From Edaphobacter sp. (GTDB taxonomy: Bacteria > Acidobacteriota > Terriglobia > Terriglobales > Acidobacteriaceae): DNA of 64,000 nucleotides. Where the stretch lies: assembly GCA_025462645.1 (NCBI GenBank), contig JAOAPB010000064.1:62001-126000 (forward strand), written 5' to 3'. Every line of letters begins with the position of its first letter. The stretch's first letter is position 1. The translations under genes and the position numbers were made by a program. The notes beneath the pieces were generated by a model. That model saw nothing but the letters and a program-made list of their open reading frames with translations, did no database searches and was not told the DNA's origin. Below, piece after piece: positions 42,835-51,798 of the stretch.

Positions 42835-43754
42835 CGGCCTTGCAGACTTCCGAGCAGCAGCACCCAGCGATGCCTGACTTCGCACAGGGGAACGCCGGCT
42901 TTGCCCACACCGTTGATTCGGCTGTGCATGTGCTCGATGGGTTGGGTATCGCCGAGTCGCGGCTTACCTTGCGCATGGCTGGCCCTGGACGCCCCAGCCT
43001 ACAGATCGTGCGTCAGTCTCCGCCTCCCGGCACGCCGCTCGCTCCATCCATACCGGTCACACTGTGGATCGCCGGCTTCGGCTTTTTCGAAGCGTTGCCG
43101 CTGCCTATGCGCGAGTCTGGCGGAGAGGCGGAGATGGGGACGCGCGAACTGTGCCAGCTCTTCGACGATCCTGTACAGAAAGCTGCGCTTTGGCTTCGTG
43201 CCGGTGCACCACTCTTTAAAATAGGCCCCGGCAAATTCGCAGCCTGCCGCCGCTGGCTTGCGCTCTTTGGTATCGAGTCTACGGCGTGGCCTGAGGAACT
43301 GCTCTATCCGCTCGCGTTGTTGGCGCCTACGCTGCCGCGTATGGCAGCGCGGGAGGTCGGCATTCGGCTTACCTTTCTCGTTCTTCTGGGCCTGCCCGTC
43401 TACAAGATCGACTACAGCAGCACGCATCGGCTGCTCAGGCCGGAAGACCGGTCGTTTCTCGGCTCTCAGGCTAGCCGCCTCGGCCGCGACTTCCTCGTAG
43501 GGGATCGTCAACTCGACACCGACTCTGTCACGGTTCGGCTAGGCCCGATATCACTCGATACCTATACCGGGTTTCAGTCTGAGCAGGGCCGTCGGCTTAT
43601 CGAGATGACGACGGAGTTATGCATGAGCGCCTATCAAGCCCACTTCGTCGCCTGGATTGTCGATGACGTGCGACAGGCTCCCCATCTGGGCATCGCGTCG
43701 AAGAACAGCCGCATTGGTCTCAACTTTCACCTCGGCAGAGGAGCATTCGCATGA
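42825..43754 (+). CDS. tssG: TssG-like baseplate wedge protein with N-terminal PASTA-like domain
   Basis: A 309-residue protein. The C-terminal ~140 residues match the VasB/ImpH (TssG) family: FLVGDRQLDTDSVTVRLGPI with SLDTYTGFQSEQGRRLI and a final IGLNFHLGRG corresponds to the typical LGDR...LGPLSLxxY...LG ending. The N-terminal ~85 residues are unusual: LQIVRQSPPPGTPLAPSIPV followed by TLWIAG is a PASTA-type ending. PASTA domains normally bind peptidoglycan or sit on kinase ectodomains, and were not expected on a cytoplasmic baseplate protein. The start at 42825 overlaps tssF; ATG 42831 is also possible. It overlaps tssK by 4 nt. Confidence 0.75.
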   Translation: MDMTALQTSEQQHPAMPDFAQGNAGFAHTVDSAVHVLDGLGIAESRLTLRMAGPGRPSLQIVRQSPPPGTPLAPSIPVTLWIAGFGFFEALPLPMRESGGEAEMGTRELCQLFDDPVQKAALWLRAGAPLFKIGPGKFAACRRWLALFGIESTAWPEELLYPLALLAPTLPRMAAREVGIRLTFLVLLGLPVYKIDYSSTHRLLRPEDRSFLGSQASRLGRDFLVGDRQLDTDSVTVRLGPISLDTYTGFQSEQGRRLIEMTTELCMSAYQAHFVAWIVDDVRQAPHLGIASKNSRIGLNFHLGRGAFA

Positions 43755-45511
43755 ACCCGAAGGACATTCACCACAATGCGGTCAACTGGGAGTTTGGGAT
43801 GCTCGTGGCCCCGGAGCACTTCCTGCGGCAGGAGCGCTTCTACGAGGCGACGAGGCTCTGGATGATGCGCTACACCCATGAAAGCTTCGGCTTGATCGGC
43901 GGCGGCCCGCGTCTGCCCGAGAGCGAGGTCGGCGCGGTAAGACATGACCCCATTGTCACGCTCTCGGAAGATGAGCACGCGCTGCGCATCACCGTGACCC
44001 AGTGCCGCGGCCTGACTGTGTCCGGCACTCCGGTCGAAGTAACGCCGGACTATCCGCTCTGTCAGGAGTTCAGCAAGATGGAGCTGGAGGGCATCAGGGA
44101 GACGCGCGTCTACATCGTGGCGCCACCCCATGTCTACACCGTGCTCGACGGCGCACTCGACGAGTATAACCCTCAGATGCAGACAGAGCGGGTTCGCTCG
44201 TGCCGCCTCACGCTGCAGCCGCATGGCGAGGAGGCGCAACATGCGATTGCGATAAGCCGGCTGCGCCGCTCCGAGAGCAGCATCGCATATGAACAGGACT
44301 CACGCTTCATTCCGCCCTGCACCAACCTGACTGCCTTCAGCGAGCTCAGCGCCGCTTGGCGGCGAATCGTCGAGCAGCTCTCGTACCTCTCCGGCCGCTT
44401 CATCGAGCTGCATCGGGCCATGCAGGAGTACATCGAGTTGACCCGCGAGCGCGGCATCGAAGTCGGCATCGACCGGGATACGCTCGAGTTCGTCAAGCGG
44501 ATCATTCCTTCGATTGAAGCCTGTCTCTACGACTGCCTCAATCCCACCCAGCAGCCCGCTCAATTCTTTGGCAACCTCCGAAAGTTTCTTCAAGGTGCTG
44601 CCGTCAGCCTGGATCTTAACCCTCCGGTGCAGCAGTATTTCGATGCGTTGAAGAACGCGGGCGAAACCGAGTTTGTGCCTCTTGTAGAGCAACAGAAGCA
44701 ACTGCTGAAGAGCTCACGACGCTGGCGGGTCGAAGACGATCTTGGCCTGGAGGTTCGCTTCGTGCAGAACTCACTGCGCAGTCTGCAGACTCTCGAGCGC
44801 GCACTCGAAGGCAAGTACATCGACTTCCGCGTAAGCCCCACGCTCGACACCATGAACTTCGTCTTCGACCGCGGCGGGAGCGCGCTCTTCAAGCTGGCCG
44901 CCAAGCCCGCGCGGCTGCAGGGCTTCGGAGATGAGATGACGTTCTACTTCGCGGGCATACGGCTTGAAGGACGCGAGAAATATAGGATCATCCTCACCGC
45001 GGAGCTGGATCATGAGTACGCCGCGGAAGCGCAGTTGCCCGTCGAGATCCGGATCAACGAAGGAACCGGATCGCGTCGCGTACCGATTCATGGCGTGGGA
45101 CAGGTGCGTTTCGCCGGGCAGAAGAACGTGGAGTTCGACTTCGAGGCACCAGACGTTGCGACCGTGACCGACCTGCGCGTCGCCGTTCCAGCGCACTTCA
45201 GTGTGCGGACGGCCCTGCTGTTCGTGCGGCATCGCTTCTACGCTCAGGACACGGAGAAGATCAGCCTTCCCAGCCAGCCGATCGAACCATCACCTCGGTC
45301 AGGCGAGCCTTTCCGATCGTATGAGGGAGCGGAGTCGGTTGCCGTCGTTCGCGGCGATGCGGCTCCTCGGACCTCCTTTCGGCCACCCTTGCAGGCACAG
45401 CCGTCTGATTCGCGGAATTCACGGGACTTCCACAACGAGCAGGCTGCTGCGTCAGAGACCAGACAGATGGAAAACCCTGTTCCTCCGCCACGCAGGCGGC
45501 GTCTGGAATAG
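43751..45511 (+). CDS. tssK: TssK, T6SS baseplate adaptor
   Basis: A 586-residue TssK-type protein. The opening WEFGMLVAPEHFLRQERF corresponds to the conserved WxEGMLLxPQHFQQxD of TssK. The central part contains helical segments (FIELHRAMQEYIELTRERGI) and the conserved C-terminal globular region. TssK normally joins the baseplate to the TssL/TssM membrane complex, so its presence makes the absence of those genes here notable. It is longer than typical TssK (about 445 residues): the last ~80 residues are Pro/Ser/Arg-rich and probably disordered, ending in PPPRRRRLE. It is coupled to tssG by ATGA. Confidence 0.85.
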   Translation: MNPKDIHHNAVNWEFGMLVAPEHFLRQERFYEATRLWMMRYTHESFGLIGGGPRLPESEVGAVRHDPIVTLSEDEHALRITVTQCRGLTVSGTPVEVTPDYPLCQEFSKMELEGIRETRVYIVAPPHVYTVLDGALDEYNPQMQTERVRSCRLTLQPHGEEAQHAIAISRLRRSESSIAYEQDSRFIPPCTNLTAFSELSAAWRRIVEQLSYLSGRFIELHRAMQEYIELTRERGIEVGIDRDTLEFVKRIIPSIEACLYDCLNPTQQPAQFFGNLRKFLQGAAVSLDLNPPVQQYFDALKNAGETEFVPLVEQQKQLLKSSRRWRVEDDLGLEVRFVQNSLRSLQTLERALEGKYIDFRVSPTLDTMNFVFDRGGSALFKLAAKPARLQGFGDEMTFYFAGIRLEGREKYRIILTAELDHEYAAEAQLPVEIRINEGTGSRRVPIHGVGQVRFAGQKNVEFDFEAPDVATVTDLRVAVPAHFSVRTALLFVRHRFYAQDTEKISLPSQPIEPSPRSGEPFRSYEGAESVAVVRGDAAPRTSFRPPLQAQPSDSRNSRDFHNEQAAASETRQMENPVPPPRRRRLE

Positions 45512-45534
45512 AGATCAAGCGGAGAACGAATTGC

Positions 45535-48165
45535 ATGGCACTTCCATTAGATAAATTGTCTGCAGAGTTTGAAAGCGCCCTGGACCGTGCGCGTTACTTT
45601 GCGGAAGAGCGCAGGCACGCCAGCATTGCGCCGGAGCATCTGCTGTACGTGCTGCTCGATGGGGATACGGCGGTGACAGCGTACCTCATACGGGCAGGTG
45701 TCTCGCTCGCACCCGTGTTTGCGGCGCTTACCGTGCTGCTCAACCGACTGCCTGTGGTCGCGCGCGATCCGAGAAGCCGTCCCGTCGCTTCGCGTTGCCT
45801 GCGCGATCTGATCGAGCACTCGTTCCAGGAGATGGACGCGCGCGGCGCCGAGACCGTCGAGCCGGTGGACTTTGTGCAGGCCGCCTCGGCACACAGCGAT
45901 GAGCTTGCGAAGAAGCTGCGCGCGGTCGGCATCACGCGCGAAGCCCTCGCAGCAGCGCAGAGCCAGCGCGATTCTGCGCGCGAAGCCCTGGGCGGCGTAG
46001 CTGGCGCGAACGGATCGAGTTCGCAGACTGTCGGGGTGAACGCACCCGGCAACCTGCTCATGCGTTTCGCGCGCGATCTTACGGCGCTCGCCCGCAACGG
46101 TGAACTCATGCCTGTCGTCGGGCGCGACGAAGAGATTCGGCGCGTGATCCAGACACTTCTGCGCAAGACCAAGAGCAACCCAGTCTGCGTCGGAGACCCT
46201 GGCACCGGCAAGACCTCCATCGCGGAGGGGTTGGCCCTGCGCATCGCCGCCGGAGATGTTCCCGAGTCTCTCAAGGCCTGCAAGGTCCTCGCTCTCGACC
46301 TTACGGCAATAGTGGCTGGCGCGAAGTATCGCGGCGAGTTCGAAGAGCGGCTCAAAGGCATCGTCGATGAGGTCCGCGCGCGCAAGGGTGAGATCATCCT
46401 CTTTCTCGATGAGTTGCACACGCTGGTCGGCGCTGGCGGCAACGAGGGTGGTATGGACGCCGCCAACATCCTGAAGCCTGCGCTTGCGCGCGGCGAGCTG
46501 CGCTGCGTGGGAGCGACGACCTTCGACGAGTATCGCGAAAAGATTGAGAAAGATGGCGCGCTTGCGCGTCGCTTTGATGTCGTCGTCGTCAAGGAGCCGA
46601 CCGATAAGGCGATGCTGGTCATCCTTCGCGGAATCCGGCCACGGTACGAGGCATACCACGGCGTTCGGCTGGCCGATGAGGCTCTGCACGCCGCAGTTAA
46701 GCTATCGCGGCGTTATCTGCCTACGCGCTTTCTGCCCGACAAGGCAATCGACATTCTCGACGAAGCTTCCGCGCGTATCCGTATGCAGAAGGAGTCGAAG
46801 CCGCGAGAGATCGACCGGCTGGAGCGCCTGCTGGCAGACAAGCGGCTGGAGCTTGAAAGCATCTCTCCGGAGGCGAAGCAGTTCTCCGCGCTCTCCGACG
46901 AAGTCGCAGAGCTGACAGGCCGTATCGATGCCTTGATAAGCGACTGGCTGACGCAGAGGCGAGCCTCCGAAAACCTGCAGGCGACCAAGCAGGCAATCGA
47001 AGAGCAGACAGCTCTGCTGACCAACGCGCAGGCAGCGGGCGATATCACGCGGGCTGCCGAAATTCGCTACGGAGCGCTGCAATATCTGGAGGCGCAATGC
47101 ATCGATCTGGAGCGACAGCTTGAGGATGGAGCCGGCCAAAACCCCGTCGTGGCTGACGAGGTGCGGGCAGAGCACGTCGCGGAGGTCATCGCGGAGCGCG
47201 TCGGCATTCCCATTCACCGTATGCTCGAGAGCGAGCGCGAGCGGTTGGTGAAGCTCGAAGAGCGGCTGTCGGCGCGCATCTTCGGCCAACCAGAGGCGGT
47301 GCTCGCCGTCGCGGAGGCGGTCAGGCGAATGCGAGCGGATCTCGACTCCCACCGCAAGCCAAACTCATTTCTCTTCGTAGGACCCACGGGCACGGGAAAG
47401 ACAGAGCTGGCCAAGGCGCTGGCGGATGCGCTCTTCGATGATGAGACGGCGCTGATACGCGTCGACATGGGAGAGTACAAGGAGAAGGGTTCTGTCAGCG
47501 GCCTGATTGGCTCGCGCCCCGGCCTGATTGGCTCGGACGAGGGCGGCTATCTTACCGAACGGGTCCGGCGCAGCCCCTACTCCATCGTGCTCTTCGACGA
47601 AGTAGAGAAGGCGCATCCCGAGGTACTGGACTTGCTGCTGGGCGTGCTCGACGAGGGAAGGCTGACGGATGCGAAGGGGCGCTTCTGTGACTTTTCCAAC
47701 GCCATCATCCTGTTTACCTCCAACCTGGGCGCGCGCGAAGCGATGGCCGAAAGTGATGAGCCCGAAGCGCGCCGCGCGATTATCTCGGAGATCGTGCGAG
47801 CGACGCTGCGGCCTGAGCTATACAACCGCATCTCCCAGGTGGTGCCATTCGATGCGCTTACCTCTGTAGAGCTTGAGCGCATCGTAGGGCACTCGCTTGA
47901 CAGCTTGCGCAGGAAGCTCGCGGATGAGCGCGAGATCGAGATGAGCATCCACGAGGCCGCGCTCAAATATTTGGCAACGCTCTCCTACGATCCGGAGTAT
48001 GGCGCAAGGCCGGTGGGCAGGACGATGCAGCAGGTCGTTCTCTCACCGCTGGCCACGGCGTTGATAGCGGGTGAGATCGAGCAAGGACAGAAGGTGCACC
48101 TCAATTATTCGGAAGAAACAGGACTCAGTTTTGACATCTCTCAGAATGCCACGGTCACTGCATAG
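45535..48165 (+). CDS. clpV: ClpV (TssH), AAA+ ATPase recycling the contracted sheath
   Basis: An 876-residue ClpB/ClpV-type double AAA+ ATPase. The N-terminal Clp-N domain ([21 protein letters not shown]) is followed by the first Walker A GDPGTGKT (220-227), the [15 protein letters not shown]alker B region, a middle coiled-coil insertion (about 415-500), and the second AAA domain with Walker A GPTGTGKT (about 616-623) and [13 protein letters not shown]. Location directly after tssK and the gene order argue for ClpV rather than the ClpB disaggregase. It unfolds contracted TssBC sheath for reuse. It overlaps the following gene by 20 nt. Confidence 0.92.
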   Translation: MALPLDKLSAEFESALDRARYFAEERRHASIAPEHLLYVLLDGDTAVTAYLIRAGVSLAPVFAALTVLLNRLPVVARDPRSRPVASRCLRDLIEHSFQEMDARGAETVEPVDFVQAASAHSDELAKKLRAVGITREALAAAQSQRDSAREALGGVAGANGSSSQTVGVNAPGNLLMRFARDLTALARNGELMPVVGRDEEIRRVIQTLLRKTKSNPVCVGDPGTGKTSIAEGLALRIAAGDVPESLKACKVLALDLTAIVAGAKYRGEFEERLKGIVDEVRARKGEIILFLDELHTLVGAGGNEGGMDAANILKPALARGELRCVGATTFDEYREKIEKDGALARRFDVVVVKEPTDKAMLVILRGIRPRYEAYHGVRLADEALHAAVKLSRRYLPTRFLPDKAIDILDEASARIRMQKESKPREIDRLERLLADKRLELESISPEAKQFSALSDEVAELTGRIDALISDWLTQRRASENLQATKQAIEEQTALLTNAQAAGDITRAAEIRYGALQYLEAQCIDLERQLEDGAGQNPVVADEVRAEHVAEVIAERVGIPIHRMLESERERLVKLEERLSARIFGQPEAVLAVAEAVRRMRADLDSHRKPNSFLFVGPTGTGKTELAKALADALFDDETALIRVDMGEYKEKGSVSGLIGSRPGLIGSDEGGYLTERVRRSPYSIVLFDEVEKAHPEVLDLLLGVLDEGRLTDAKGRFCDFSNAIILFTSNLGAREAMAESDEPEARRAIISEIVRATLRPELYNRISQVVPFDALTSVELERIVGHSLDSLRRKLADEREIEMSIHEAALKYLATLSYDPEYGARPVGRTMQQVVLSPLATALIAGEIEQGQKVHLNYSEETGLSFDISQNATVTA

Positions 48166-50293
48166 CAGCCGAGCGCCGGTCGCTGCGGCCCTCTCACTTC
48201 TCTTTCTCGCGGCCTGTGCCGGAGCCTCGGCGCTGGTCGAGTCTCTGCCTGCGGACGAGGCGGCGCAAGGCTGGATACGTCTCTTCGACGGAACCTCCCG
48301 CCTCGGCTGGACTGGTAGCGGAGACTGGCAAGTTGCCGGGAATGCGCTCGTCTCGGACGCCGCGCAACAGGGCAGATTGCGAACGACCGCTTCTTTCTCT
48401 GACTTCGATCTGAAGTTTGAGGCTCGTATCACCGGCGGCCCGGCGATGCTGCTGCTCCGCGCCGACCCGCAAAGTAAGCCCGTGCAACCGGGCTACACGA
48501 TGTCACTCACCGACGGCACCATCGGGGGAATCGGCGGAGCGGTAGCTGCCTCACCTCCAGCCAACGACGGCTGGAATGCCTATGAGGTGAAGGCGGAGGG
48601 CACCCATCTGCTCGCCAGCCTCGACGGAAAAATTACCGCCGATGGGAAGAGCACAAAGAACCGGGTTGGCTACTTCGAGTTCATCGCACCGCACGGCACG
48701 AAGCTGGAGGTTCGCTCCATCCTGCTCAAGCCGCTGGGGCTCGACCAGCTTTATAACGGCTCCAACCTGGACGGCTGGCGAGCTGTGGCCGCGCCTACTC
48801 CACAGAAGAAATCGAAGCTGAACCTGCCGATCCCCGGCCTGTCAGGCAGGCCCAAAACTCCGAAGGGCGTCCGCTGGTCGGGATCGGGAGGCATTCATGG
48901 AGAGGGCGGCGAAGGCCTGCTCGAATCGACCACCGCCTATGACGACTTCGTGATGCAGCTCACCGCGAAGCTCTCCGCGATCGATGACGATGGCCATACC
49001 GCGATGGAAGTATTTTTTCGCGGAACGCCGGGACAATTCGATTCCGGCTACGCGATCAGCACTGATGCCGCTACGGCGCGCCAGCTTCAGGAGGGAAAGT
49101 CTTTCGGCGTCGGCGGCTTGGTCAGGCTCGAGAGGGCGCGCGCTCCTTCGACAGGCACTGGGCAGTTCTTCACCTGTATTGTGGTCGCCCGCGCCCGTCG
49201 CGTCTCCGTGTGGGTCAACGGCACGCTGGCGACCGATTACTACGACTCACGTCCGGAGGGTGCCTACCACTCGGCTGCCGGCCCGCTCGGCTTTCGCATG
49301 AGAAGCGACAAGGCCACGCTCGACCTACGCGATGTGCAGATAGCGACTCTGCCTAAAGGACCTGCGCCTCCGCCTCCACCCGCACCCATTGCAGCGGCTC
49401 CTCCTGCGGTGGCTGCGCCTGCTGCAGTTGCGCCTGCCGCCATGCCCATCGTTGTGTCCAGTCAGTCACCGCAGGATAAAGCCAACCAAGAGCAGATCCG
49501 CAAGCTCACTATGGATGCGCTCGACGCCTCTACCCCTGAGGACGCCGTGCGCATCAACAAGCGGATTCTGTTCCTCGATCCCGGTGACATGCCTGCGCAG
49601 CAGCGCCTGGACAAGGCCGAGGGGCAGATCGATGCCGCGAACGCACAGCGCGAGCACGGTGCGGTAGAGCAACAGGCCTCTGCCACCAAACTTCAGGAGA
49701 ACAATGATCGGCGCAATGCGCTTGTGCGTCAGACGCAGAATGCCTTGCTACGGGGAGACCTCGACCAGGCGCAAGACCGGTTGAACGACGCGCAACGGCT
49801 CGGAGCCAACGGCCCGACTGTAGACCGTCTCCAGTCGCTGATAGGGTCCCGGCTCAGAAACCGCCTCCTGCTGCGCGCAGGCCTTGGCGGGGGCGGCCTT
49901 CTTGCCCTCATCGGGCTTCTCGTCTTCTTCTGGAGACGCCGTGGCAAGAGGATAATAACCGCCTATCTGATTGCGCTTGACGGCGTTGACAAAGACAAGC
50001 GGTACTTACTCAACCAGGAGGTGACGCACATCGGCGGCGTCGCCATGGACGGCGGCAAGAAGAACGAGGTGCTGGTGCGCGATCCGGACCGGCAGGTGTC
50101 CCGTTTTCACTGCGAGGTGCATAAGCGGGACAAAAGTTGCTACCTCATCGATCTCGACAGCTCGAATGGCACCTTTCTGCACAATCGCCCACTCCAGCCT
50201 GGCGTCGCTGCCAAGTTGCGCGACGGCGACAAGTTCACCCTGGCGCGCGCGGCGACTTTCGTGTTCCATCTGGAACGCCGGAGGCGAACTTAG
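48146..50293 (+). CDS. Lipoprotein-like membrane protein with two DUF1080-like domains and cytoplasmic FHA domain
   Basis: A 715-residue protein of unusual build. The N-terminal signal ends in a lipobox-like FLAAC, so it may be lipidated. Two DUF1080-like (concanavalin-type) modules follow: WIRLFDGTSRLGWTGSGDWQ (about 35-195) and LDQLYNGSNLDGWRAV to LRDVQI (about 205-400). After a Pro/Ala linker (404-440) and a helical region comes one membrane helix (about 574-597) with a basic stop-transfer RRRGKR, then a cytoplasmic FHA domain (about 620-712): VTHIGGVAM, VSRFHCEVHKRD and DLDSSNGTFLHNRPL. The predicted topology joins the outer envelope to phosphothreonine reading in the cytoplasm. ATG 48146 lies inside the end of clpV. 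Confidence 0.75.
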   Translation: MPRSLHSSRAPVAAALSLLFLAACAGASALVESLPADEAAQGWIRLFDGTSRLGWTGSGDWQVAGNALVSDAAQQGRLRTTASFSDFDLKFEARITGGPAMLLLRADPQSKPVQPGYTMSLTDGTIGGIGGAVAASPPANDGWNAYEVKAEGTHLLASLDGKITADGKSTKNRVGYFEFIAPHGTKLEVRSILLKPLGLDQLYNGSNLDGWRAVAAPTPQKKSKLNLPIPGLSGRPKTPKGVRWSGSGGIHGEGGEGLLESTTAYDDFVMQLTAKLSAIDDDGHTAMEVFFRGTPGQFDSGYAISTDAATARQLQEGKSFGVGGLVRLERARAPSTGTGQFFTCIVVARARRVSVWVNGTLATDYYDSRPEGAYHSAAGPLGFRMRSDKATLDLRDVQIATLPKGPAPPPPPAPIAAAPPAVAAPAAVAPAAMPIVVSSQSPQDKANQEQIRKLTMDALDASTPEDAVRINKRILFLDPGDMPAQQRLDKAEGQIDAANAQREHGAVEQQASATKLQENNDRRNALVRQTQNALLRGDLDQAQDRLNDAQRLGANGPTVDRLQSLIGSRLRNRLLLRAGLGGGGLLALIGLLVFFWRRRGKRIITAYLIALDGVDKDKRYLLNQEVTHIGGVAMDGGKKNEVLVRDPDRQVSRFHCEVHKRDKSCYLIDLDSSNGTFLHNRPLQPGVAAKLRDGDKFTLARAATFVFHLERRRRT

Positions 50294-50363
50294 TAGATTG
50301 TCCGATACCATGCGGCAAATCGCTCAGCGGCCAGTTTCGTCTCCATGGAGGCCATGGCAGCGA

Positions 50364-51284
50364 TCAAAGCTGAGCGCGATAGCCGCTCGGCGAGGCCCCG
50401 GTAAGACGGTGAAAGATCCTGGAGAAATGCTGATGCGTTCGAAAGCCCGAAGCCAACGCGACATCGAGAATGGAGTGACGCGGGTTAGCCAGCAGAGTCC
50501 TCGCATGTTGAATTCGACAGCCAAGTACGAATTGGTGCGGCGTTGTGCCCAAGGTCTTGCGGAATAGGCTGCAAAAGTGTGAGGGGCTCAGTCCAGCGGC
50601 CTGTGCCAACTCGCCGAGTGTGATCTCTTCCTCCATATGCGTTTGGATGAACTCGTTCACGCGCTTCATTCGGTAAGGGGCCAGCCCCCCTTTGTACACC
50701 TGCGGAGCGCGCCGGACGATGCCGTCGTAGCTGACCAGAATCGCCGCCAGTGCCTGCTCGATTCCGTCTACGAATAGGCGACCCGCGGGATACCCATGCA
50801 TCCGTTCGCGCTCCAGTGCATAGAGCAGAGAGGAAAGTTGCGCGTCTTTGGTGGCGCTATCCGCCGGAATGCTGTCGCCTGTGTTGGGCGCGGCTTCAGC
50901 TGCCTGTGTCAACGCCGAATCGGATAGCCGAACCGTCAGGGTCGATGCAGGCGAGTCCAAACGAAAGCTCTGCTCGCATGCGCGCTTTTCGATCACTACG
51001 CTGCCTTTGGTTCTGATCAGGCTCTGACGGTCTCCAACGCTGCTTCCATACTCCACCGCGCAACGCCGAAGGTATAGGGTCAGTACCTGATCGGGAAGAA
51101 TTACAGTCTGCCAATCTGTCAGACGCACATCGTGCTTCTCAATCAGCAGCGACGGAGAGGGAGAGTGAGGTCCCTGAAGAGCGGAATCAAACAAAGGCTT
51201 TCGTTCACCGTCGCGGACGGCCATAATCCGCATGGCCTCGGCAGACTGGTCCGAGAGGTTTTTTTCTGGTCCTTTTACGAACAA
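50364..51284 (-). CDS. AraC-family transcriptional regulator
   Basis: A 306-residue activator-type protein with a C-terminal AraC/XylS DNA-binding domain: MEEEITLGELAQAAGLSPSH with FCSLFRKTLG as the first helix-turn-helix, and the second with ILDVALASGFRTHQHFSRIF and HRLTGASPSGYR. The N-terminal ~200 residues form a diverged sensor region with no recognised ligand. It is convergent to the last T6SS gene (70 nt between stops) and lies at the edge of the sialidase locus. It might control either neighbour; nothing in the sequence decides. Confidence 0.85.
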   Translation of the reverse strand: MFVKGPEKNLSDQSAEAMRIMAVRDGERKPLFDSALQGPHSPSPSLLIEKHDVRLTDWQTVILPDQVLTLYLRRCAVEYGSSVGDRQSLIRTKGSVVIEKRACEQSFRLDSPASTLTVRLSDSALTQAAEAAPNTGDSIPADSATKDAQLSSLLYALERERMHGYPAGRLFVDGIEQALAAILVSYDGIVRRAPQVYKGGLAPYRMKRVNEFIQTHMEEEITLGELAQAAGLSPSHFCSLFRKTLGTTPHQFVLGCRIQHARTLLANPRHSILDVALASGFRTHQHFSRIFHRLTGASPSGYRAQL

Positions 51285-51798
51285 TGCCGGTACCTCTGTC
51301 GCAGTATCTTCACTCCATGCAAATGCATGTGGATCAATGGGTTACTGAGAGGTTAACCTTTCGGTTAGACGCCTATGTTGTGTTTTACGGTGCCTAGGAA
51401 GGGCTTCGGTTAACAGGCGATAAAATCCTTAGCAGATTCTGCGTTGCAGCATCCGCATCTTCCATAAAACGCAACTATGTGGTGTTGGCCGGAGGAGCGT
51501 CGTTTGCGCTCGCATAAACCTTGTTCTTTATTTACCTGGCTAGTCACGGGCTTGTCATCGCCGTACTCGCATCCGCCCTCTTCATCCGAGGGTATGGGTC
51601 TGAGCGCCATCGGCGCTCCTTCCATCTCGGCCACCTAGATCCCATGCGTTCCGATTTGTGATTACGATTGCGAAGCGACGCGGTGGGTTGTTCCTATTTC
51701 TATTTAATGGGACTGATCATGCTGTGAAGATTTTGACGCCTAATTGCGTAAGAGTAGACAAGGTGTAAATTTCTCAAGTTTTCTGTCCCAATGCCAAC
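51285..51798. other. 514-nt region without a convincing gene
   Basis: This gap lies between the AraC-type regulator start and the 3' end of the sialidase gene. The part next to the regulator probably holds its promoter. A 74-residue frame on the - strand (51410-51634) begins with GTG and has no recognised family or good ribosome-binding site; it is not called. No repeat, tRNA or strong intrinsic terminator was seen. Confidence 0.4.

Noticed and set aside
51410..51634. 74-residue open frame on the - strand in the AraC/sialidase gap
   Set aside because: GTG start without a good ribosome-binding site, no family and no conserved context.
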